Below are positions 1 through 4,093 of a stretch of 5,234 bases of DNA, one piece after another. The notes below the pieces were generated by a model that did no database searches, was not told the DNA's origin, and saw nothing but the letters and a program-made list of their open reading frames with translations. Made by a program: the position numbers and the translations under genes. Every line of letters begins with the position of its first letter. The stretch's first letter is position 1. The stretch is from Alphaproteobacteria bacterium (GTDB lineage Bacteria; Pseudomonadota; Alphaproteobacteria; Rs-D84): positions 1-5,234 of the forward strand of contig WRIM01000046.1 of assembly GCA_009782725.1 (NCBI GenBank). Direction: 5' to 3'.

Positions 1-1
1 T

Positions 2-1087
2 TTTGTTGTTGTCGGATTATTCACGGGCGCCGCAAGCGCTGCCCTTCCGGCCGCATGCCTTGGCAATCTTAACGGCGGCGTACCTAATCAGGAATGCTTT
101 GAAGCTTTGGGAATCGTGGACGGTTCCGGCAGTCCGCTTTTTCCGACTGTTTCGGACGCGCTTGACGCGCTTGGCGACGTATATACCAAAGATGAAGTGG
201 ATGCATTAATGACTGCATTCGGCGATTCTCTTGGCGCCTTGGCAGGCAAAGATACCGTTGGCGAAAACGATATTGATAACAATGCAATAACGCGTAATAA
301 AATCAAAGATGGCGAGGTAACCAATTCCAAATTGGGCAGCGGTTCAGTATCTTGGGATAAATTGAACGGCTCTACTCAAGATGACATAAAAAAGGGTATG
401 AAAGCCTATGATGCGCTTGACGACATTAACGCCGCAATCGATGAAAAAGCGGACAAAGACTATGTTGATACCGAACTGGCGAACAAAGCAGACCAGTCTT
501 ATGTCGACACCGCATTGGGCGGCAAAGCCGACAAAGTAGCCGGCGCGACCGCGGGCAATTTCGCGGGTCTTGATTCCACGGGCAACTTGACCGATTCCGG
601 ATTCAATGCTTCAAGCTTTGTACAGTCCAGCAACATTGTGACATTGGCTTCTGCCGGCGGCACATCTGGCGCGATAAGCACCAAGGCATCGACCGCAGAT
701 CAAATCTATACCGCCGAAGTCATTGACGCGAAGTTCTCGAATTATTACACCATGGAAGAAGTCGACGACTTTTTCGGCGCCTTGAAGCTGTCCAGCGATG
801 TCACAGGCGACCGTATCGACGCGATGAACAAATGGGTTAACGATATGAATGACAAACTGTCCGCGGGTATCGCATCCGCGACGGCGTTGACGGGTATCGA
901 CAATCATTTGGATAAAACGTCCAGATATTCTGTCGGTGTCGCAGGCGGTCATTACAACGGCCAATCGTCTGTCGCCATGGGCGCGGTTATACGCACATCG
1001 TACAGCTCGGCATTGAACTTTGGTTTGGCGATTGACACATACCAAGCCAAACCCGCAATGCGCGTTGGTTGGAATATTCAGTGGTAA
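2..1087 (+). CDS. Trimeric autotransporter adhesin (YadA-like), 5' end missing
   Basis: The frame is open from base 2 to TAA at 1085-1087, giving 361 visible residues; the true start lies before the window. A TTG at 107 is not the start, because the upstream residues read as the end of a signal peptide (hydrophobic FVVVGLFTGAASA, then ALPAAC). The passenger is short. It contains two cysteines just after the predicted cleavage site, three YTxxEVD-like coil motifs, two 13-residue KAD..YVDT.L repeats, and a stretch (GNFAGLDSTGNLTDSG) that resembles phage tail-fibre repeats. The last 80 or so residues match the YadA anchor (PF03895): SAGIASATAL, then VGVAGGHYNGQSS, ending in a terminal Trp. In this family three chains build one 12-stranded outer-membrane barrel that displays a coiled-coil stalk, usually for adhesion to host surfaces or matrix. 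The ligand cannot be read from the sequence. The assignment of the anchor is firm. Confidence 0.93.
   Translation, partial: FVVVGLFTGAASAALPAACLGNLNGGVPNQECFEALGIVDGSGSPLFPTVSDALDALGDVYTKDEVDALMTAFGDSLGALAGKDTVGENDIDNNAITRNKIKDGEVTNSKLGSGSVSWDKLNGSTQDDIKKGMKAYDALDDINAAIDEKADKDYVDTELANKADQSYVDTALGGKADKVAGATAGNFAGLDSTGNLTDSGFNASSFVQSSNIVTLASAGGTSGAISTKASTADQIYTAEVIDAKFSNYYTMEEVDDFFGALKLSSDVTGDRIDAMNKWVNDMNDKLSAGIASATALTGIDNHLDKTSRYSVGVAGGHYNGQSSVAMGAVIRTSYSSALNFGLAIDTYQAKPAMRVGWNIQW
446..535 (+). repeat. 39-bp tandem repeat encoding stalk units (KAD..YVDT.L)
   Basis: Two in-frame 39-bp units (446-484 and 485-523) and the start of a third (524-535) encode KADKDYVDTELAN, KADQSYVDTALGG and KADK. 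The units differ mainly at synonymous or mild positions, which fits duplication of a coiled-coil stalk segment of the adhesin. Confidence 0.75.
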
Positions 1088-1120
1088 TCAAAAACCCGCC
1101 GTACGGCGGGTTTTTGATTA
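1085..1120. terminator. Rho-independent terminator, perfect 36-bp palindrome
   Basis: The 36 bases form a perfect palindrome: TAATCAAAAACCCGCC on the left, GTAC in the centre, and the exact reverse complement on the right. It has a GC-rich CCCGCC/GGCGGG core followed by TTTTT on either strand, so it can act in both directions. It starts at the adhesin stop codon TAA itself, leaving no 3' untranslated spacer before the stem. Confidence 0.9.
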
Positions 1121-1231
1121 GAGTAGCGCTCGCTACGCTCGCAGAGTAAGAGAGTAAAAGATTAGGAGAGTAAATATAATCTCTTACTCTTTTACTCTCT
1201 TACTCTGCCGGCAAAGCCGACATTACTCTAA
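1118..1231. repeat. 114-bp nested palindromic element with 8-nt units
   Basis: The ends are TTAGAGTA (1118-1125) and its inverse TACTCTAA (1224-1231). Inside each end sits a 17-nt GC-rich block (1126-1142 and 1207-1223). The two blocks are not complementary to each other, but each can fold alone: GTAGCG/CGCTAC at 1124-1137 and CGGC-AAA-GCCG at 1209-1219. Inside these, AGAGTAAGAGAGTAAAAG (1143-1160) is the exact inverse of 1189-1206. The core reads as 8-nt units: AGTAAGAG, AGTAAAAG and ATTAGGAG on the left; CTCTTACT, CTTTTACT and CTCTTACT on the right; with a 12-nt loop at 1169-1180. No open frame or transposase is present. It could be a REP/MITE-like dispersed element or a structured RNA. Confidence 0.75.
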
Positions 1232-1268
1232 AATGTAAAAATCCCGCTTCGCGGGATTTTTACATTTT
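1230..1268 (-). terminator. Rho-independent terminator for the protease/collagen-like operon
   Basis: Two perfect 18-bp arms (1230-1247 and 1251-1268) surround a TTC loop. The core is CCCGC/GCGGG, flanked by runs of A and T, so it can stop transcription on both strands. On the minus strand the arm begins inside the last codons of the collagen-like gene (AAA ATG TAA), mirroring the adhesin terminator. Confidence 0.9.
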
Positions 1269-1754
1269 ATCGCATTCGCACATGCATATTCCGGTGTCGC
1301 CTTTGGGGCCTGTGGGACCGGTGTTGCCGACATCGCCTTTGGGGCCGGTCGGACCAATGGGGCCTTGGGGGCCTTTCAAAGCGGATAAATCTTCAACGCC
1401 GCCGTCGCGCGCAATTGATTCCAAGCTGTCTTTGATATCCAACATCAAATCACGAAGCCGGTCGAATTCTTCCGCGGTCACATACCCCGAAAGGTCGACA
1501 TTCGCGCCGCCGGAAAAGCCGCCGCTGGACGAATTGGTAATAACGCCCGTGCGCGCCAAATGCGCGGGATTACTGCTTGCGCGGGCGGCCGATACAGATG
1601 CCGGCGTAGTCGCGGCGCGCGGCGCAGGCACGCTTGCCGCGGGTTTGTTCGCGGTCAAAGTGCCGCTGCGCAATGTTGCGGCGGCGCGGGTTTCAATCGG
1701 CGCAATGAGTATTACCGACATAATCGCAATCATAGAAATTTTCTGCATATTCAT
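1260..1754 (-). CDS. Exported short collagen-like protein with CxCxC tail
   Basis: This is a 164-residue protein with a signal peptide (MNMQKISMIAIMSVILIAP, cleavage near ETRA-AA). Next comes an Ala/Pro/Ser-rich low-complexity linker (about residues 25-70), a Gly/Ser patch, and an acidic helical segment (residues 88-125, YVTAEEFDRLRDLM onwards) that could be a trimeric coiled coil. Ten uninterrupted Gly-X-Y triplets follow (residues 128-157, mostly GPT, GPK, GDx), and the tail is CMCECDKM. Collagen-like triplets normally form a three-chain helix, and the helix before them could nucleate the trimer. The start was chosen because AAGGAG lies 7 nt before this ATG; the next ATG upstream (1760) is only 1 nt from it. 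The gene starts 11 nt after the protease stop codon, so the two are very probably co-transcribed. The function is unknown; a surface or matrix role is inference. Confidence 0.85.
   Translation of the reverse strand: MNMQKISMIAIMSVILIAPIETRAAATLRSGTLTANKPAASVPAPRAATTPASVSAARASSNPAHLARTGVITNSSSGGFSGGANVDLSGYVTAEEFDRLRDLMLDIKDSLESIARDGGVEDLSALKGPQGPIGPTGPKGDVGNTGPTGPKGDTGICMCECDKM
1284..1373 (-). repeat. Collagen-like Gly-X-Y triplet repeat (10 triplets)
   Basis: The triplets in order are GPQ, GPI, GPT, GPK, GDV, GNT, GPT, GPK, GDT and GIC. The GPT-GPK-GD block occurs twice, and its DNA (TCGCCTTTGGGGCC on the plus strand, at 1297 and 1333) repeats at 36 bp, which suggests a recent internal duplication that could change copy number by slippage. 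Confidence 0.9.
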
Positions 1755-1760
1755 CTTCAT

Positions 1761-1767
1761 TCTCCTT
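1761..1767 (-). promoter_or_regulatory. Shine-Dalgarno of the collagen-like gene, overlapping the protease stop
   Basis: AAGGAGA on the minus strand lies 7 nt before the ATG at 1754. Its first bases are the last two bases of the protease stop codon TAA (1768-1766), so the two genes are likely translationally linked. Confidence 0.85.
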
Positions 1768-2989
1768 AATCTTTTGGGGGCCATTCTTCGCCTTTACAGG
1801 CACAGCGGCACATCTTCGGCGCGTCGTCGCGCACCAGCTTTAACGTCTTTCCAATATCGATTAATCCGTATCCCGTTTGTTCGTTATATCCGCCGCCCAA
1901 AGGTTTTGCTCCACGTTGGATAAAATCATAAACTTGGGCCGGTTTTGCATTCGGCTTCATAGACAGGATAAGCGCGGCCAACCCCGCAACCTGGGGCGTA
2001 GAGAAAGACGTGCCAGTCATGGTCGAATATCCGCCCGTCCGCGTTGTCGTGTGATAGCTGTTCATTGAAACGACGCCCATGCCGGGCCCGTATTGCGAGC
2101 TTGCCACGCGCGTTGTCCCATTGCTTGACCCGCCGACCGCCATGACATTCGGATACCTTGCGGGATAGGCTATCGTATTGCTTCCGTCATTTCCGGTCGC
2201 CGCAAAAATTGCGACGTTTTTGTCGTACGCGTAATTTACTGCGTTTCGAAGCGTCGCAAGGTCTAACAAATGCCCCCAGCTGCAGCTTATAACGCCGGCG
2301 CCGTTATCGGCCGCCCATATGATGCCTTTGGCGCCGTTCGATACCGTAATGCTTCCGCTTGCGTCGTCGATTTTAACCGGCATGATTTTCGCGTTCCAAT
2401 TTATGCCGACTCCGCCGACGCGATTATTTCCCGTCATGCCGATTGTCCCCGCAACACCTGTGCCGTGCCCAACGGTATCGCTATTCGGGGAAAGTTCGGG
2501 AACCGCGGAAAAACCGGGCAAAAGCTGTGGCAAATCGTTATGACCCAAAACGACGCCGCTGTCCACCCCCGCGATTATCGGGCCGTTCGCGCCGGTTGAT
2601 ATATCCCACCCGGCGGGCGCGTTGATTGCGTTTAATACCGACGATTGACTGTTCCAATTCGGGTCGTTTGGAACTGCGAAGAATTCCATTTCCTCGTCCG
2701 GCTCTATATATTCGATGTTCGGATTATTTTTCAGCATCCGAGCCAAGGCGCGGGGATTCTTAACCCTGATCCTTTTTACGCCGATTTGCGAGATTTCGCC
2801 GGCATCCTCGCCGTCGACCAATTCCGGAACATTATGCCGGTTGACATTTTTTTTGAATCTGACCAATACTTCGGTCGGTTCGCGTTTAACCCTTCCCGAT
2901 CCATGGCGATGAATTTCCGGCTCTGCCGACGCCGCAAAAAGCGGAAAAAAACATATTAAAAAAAACTTGAGAAATTTCTTCATAGTCAT
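1766..2989 (-). CDS. Secreted subtilisin-like serine protease (S8 family) with prodomain and CxCxC tail
   Basis: This is a 407-residue preproprotein. A signal peptide (MTMKKFLKFFLICFFPLF, cleavage near AASA-EP) is followed by an S8/I9-like prodomain, about residues 25-105, ending NIEYIEPDEE. The catalytic domain follows, about residues 107-385. The catalytic residues are all present: Asp143 in GVDSGV, His175 in GHGTGVAGT, oxyanion Asn267 in AATGND, and Ser328 in GTSFSTPQVAG. It should therefore be an active endopeptidase acting outside the cytoplasm after removal of the prodomain. The C-terminus has no P-domain or autotransporter barrel, only KMCRCACK and a short charged tail. The start is uncertain: ATGs at 3010, 2989 and 2983 are in frame and none has a Shine-Dalgarno sequence. 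I chose 2989 because a promoter overlaps the 3010 start. The gene lies 48 nt after the beta-barrel gene and 11 nt before the collagen-like gene. Confidence 0.95.
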   Translation of the reverse strand: MTMKKFLKFFLICFFPLFAASAEPEIHRHGSGRVKREPTEVLVRFKKNVNRHNVPELVDGEDAGEISQIGVKRIRVKNPRALARMLKNNPNIEYIEPDEEMEFFAVPNDPNWNSQSSVLNAINAPAGWDISTGANGPIIAGVDSGVVLGHNDLPQLLPGFSAVPELSPNSDTVGHGTGVAGTIGMTGNNRVGGVGINWNAKIMPVKIDDASGSITVSNGAKGIIWAADNGAGVISCSWGHLLDLATLRNAVNYAYDKNVAIFAATGNDGSNTIAYPARYPNVMAVGGSSNGTTRVASSQYGPGMGVVSMNSYHTTTRTGGYSTMTGTSFSTPQVAGLAALILSMKPNAKPAQVYDFIQRGAKPLGGGYNEQTGYGLIDIGKTLKLVRDDAPKMCRCACKGEEWPPKD

Positions 2990-2998
2990 ATGAATATA

Positions 2999-3027
2999 AT
3001 CATAAGACATCTGAAATTTTGCATCAA
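2999..3027 (-). promoter_or_regulatory. Candidate internal promoter of the protease gene
   Basis: On the minus strand TTGATG (3027-3022), a 17-nt spacer and TATGAT (3004-2999) match the sigma70 consensus at 4/6 and 5/6 positions. Only 9 nt separate the -10 box from ATG 2989, so a transcript would start 1-3 nt before that ATG, which fits the missing Shine-Dalgarno. Found by eye in an AT-rich stretch. Confidence 0.5.
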
Positions 3028-3037
3028 GCGGAAAATA

Positions 3038-3829
3038 CTAAAATCTAATCCCGATATTAAATCCGATTTCTCTTGTGGTATTCGCGGGCTCTATCGTTAC
3101 GTTTTCTATTTGCATTCCATTGAACAAAGTTATCATTTCCGTAAACTTTTTCGAATTATCAAAATGCTGATATTTAAAATAAGGCTCTATCCAAAAGAAC
3201 CAATATTCGTAAGACACAGATAATTCGAAAAGCGAGCCTGCTTTCTGTCTATGAATCACATCAACGTCTCTTTTCGATACGTTTTTTGAATAGACCGAAG
3301 TTCCGGACATCAAAGACGGGGTTATTATATGGTTGCCGATTTTCCATATATATTTGGTGCCGAGCGTCCAAAAAAACGAGTTGCGAATCCGACGATATCC
3401 GTACGGAGAATACAAATCGTTCAGGTCTTCGAATCTTCGATAGCTTGCCCCCGTGAAAAGCACCCAAGAATCATCGCCGATTTCACGAAAATTAAAAGCC
3501 GGGCCGATTTGCGCGTCCGCCCCGTAATTATTTTGCGCGCCTTTGAATTGATACGGAGTCTTCGCATCGGTCAAAATATTGGTAAGGCTTCCTTTGTACG
3601 TATAGTTTTTGCGCGCGTAATCGGCGGACGCGAAGAGATAAAGGTTGGCCTCGCGCGATGTGCCGTAATGTTGAAATTTTGCGATGCCGCCGGCAAGATA
3701 GCCGGATTGCTCCATATAAATGGTTTCTTTATAAGTATGATGACCGAAAGTGCCCCCAAGATAAAAATTGGTATCGGCAAACGCATCGGTTGCGAACAAT
3801 ATAAAACTCAAAAAGATAAATTTTTTCAC
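3038..3829 (-). CDS. Outer-membrane beta-barrel protein, unassigned family
   Basis: This is a 263-residue protein starting at GTG. The signal peptide (VKKFIFLSFILFATDAFA, cleavage before DTNFYLGG) begins directly at this start, and AGAGG stands about 9 nt upstream. ATGs at 3850 and 3868 would add up to 13 residues and have no ribosome binding site. The mature part (245 residues, no cysteine) is rich in Tyr, Phe and Trp and shows alternating polar/hydrophobic stretches typical of barrel strands, for example WVLFTGASYRRF, LFELSVSYEYWFFWIEPYF and a final GFNIGIRF ending in Phe, the usual barrel-assembly signal. The length suits about 10-12 strands. I do not recognise a specific family: I see no clear OmpA-type periplasmic domain and cannot confirm omptin residues. 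It is the first gene of the cluster with the S8 protease and the collagen-like protein. Base composition looks more AT-rich than its neighbours. Confidence 0.82.
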   Translation of the reverse strand: MKKFIFLSFILFATDAFADTNFYLGGTFGHHTYKETIYMEQSGYLAGGIAKFQHYGTSREANLYLFASADYARKNYTYKGSLTNILTDAKTPYQFKGAQNNYGADAQIGPAFNFREIGDDSWVLFTGASYRRFEDLNDLYSPYGYRRIRNSFFWTLGTKYIWKIGNHIITPSLMSGTSVYSKNVSKRDVDVIHRQKAGSLFELSVSYEYWFFWIEPYFKYQHFDNSKKFTEMITLFNGMQIENVTIEPANTTREIGFNIGIRF

Positions 3830-3836
3830 GCTTGAA

Positions 3837-3843
3837 CCCCTCT
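3837..3843 (-). promoter_or_regulatory. Ribosome binding site deciding the GTG start of the beta-barrel gene
   Basis: On the minus strand AGAGGGG precedes GTG 3829; its GAGG core is about 9 nt away. The alternative ATGs further upstream have no purine-rich sequence in range, so GTG is preferred. Confidence 0.6.
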
Positions 3844-3899
3844 TCCGCATTATGCAGAAAAAGGCCAATTTTACTCATAGGTATGAAATCAAAAGGAAA

Positions 3900-3976
3900 T
3901 GGTCGGGGTGAAAGGGTTCGAACCTTCGACCTCTACGTCCCGAACGTAGCACTCTACCAGGCTGAGCTACACCCCG
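3900..3976 (-). tRNA. tRNA-Pro (anticodon CGG), CCA encoded
   Basis: The 77 nt fold as a complete tRNA. The acceptor stem is CGGGGTG/CACCCCG, discriminator A, encoded CCA (3902-3900). The D arm contains AGCTCAGCCTGGTAGAGT. The anticodon stem CTACG/CGTAG holds the loop TTCGGGA, with anticodon CGG reading CCG. The T arm has loop TTCGAAC. It resembles bacterial tRNA-Pro(CGG) of the proK type. The 76 nt from its 3' end to the beta-barrel gene show no terminator hairpin, so transcription may continue into that gene. Confidence 0.97.
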
Positions 3977-3989
3977 ACTGTCGCGGCAG

Positions 3990-4018
3990 ATTATGCAACG
4001 AGTTTGCATAAATTGCAA
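3990..4018 (-). promoter_or_regulatory. Sigma70-type promoter of tRNA-Pro
   Basis: On the minus strand TTGCAA (4018-4013), a 17-nt spacer and CATAAT (3995-3990) lie about 13 nt before the mature tRNA 5' end, leaving a leader of about 7 nt. The discriminator is GC-rich (CTGCCGCG), as is usual for stable-RNA promoters under stringent control. Confidence 0.75.
3991..4011. promoter_or_regulatory. Operator-like dyad inside the tRNA promoter
   Basis: TTATGCAA, 5 nt, then TTGCATAA is a perfect 8-bp inverted repeat. It covers most of the -10 box and most of the spacer of the tRNA promoter. A further TTGCAA, the -35 box, follows at 4013. Binding by a regulator is only a possibility. Confidence 0.4.
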
Positions 4019-4041
4019 GTTTTTTTATTTGCTGGCATATT
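4013..4041 (+). promoter_or_regulatory. Promoter of the acyl-CoA synthetase gene, sharing its -35 with the tRNA promoter
   Basis: TTGCAA (4013-4018), a 17-nt spacer, and CATATT (4036-4041) preceded by TGG, which makes an extended -10. The predicted start near 4048 gives a leader of about 45 nt. The leader includes a weak inverted repeat CTGTG/CACAG at 4067-4078. Confidence 0.6.
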
Positions 4042-4093
4042 TGTCGCGCGTGGGCAATAATGGCGGCTGTGTCCACAGTGTAAGGAAAAAATC

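Noticed and set aside
107..109. TTG as the start of the adhesin gene
   Set aside because: The frame is open upstream to base 2 and encodes the end of a signal peptide, so the real start lies before the window.
611..1045. 144-residue open frame on the minus strand inside the adhesin gene
   Set aside because: It lies wholly within a well-supported coding region, shows no recognisable domain and has many Arg and Cys residues typical of an antisense shadow.
521..1222. Shared 13-mer GGCAAAGCCGACA at 521-533 and 1210-1222
   Set aside because: A match of this length within 5 kb of GC-balanced DNA can arise by chance, and the flanks do not match. It does not show that the palindrome came from the adhesin gene.
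1118..1231. CRISPR array in the AGTAARAG repeat region
   Set aside because: The units are 8 nt, contiguous and mirrored, with no spacers of regular length.
1282..1923. 213-residue open frame on the plus strand opposite the collagen-like and protease genes
   Set aside because: Its PxGPxxP-like repeats are the antisense reading of the Gly-X-Y triplets, and it runs across a gene junction supported by a ribosome binding site and signal peptide.
3848..3858. CATAAT on the minus strand as a promoter -10 of the beta-barrel gene
   Set aside because: There is no -35 match at 16-18 nt, and the transcript would start in the ribosome binding site.
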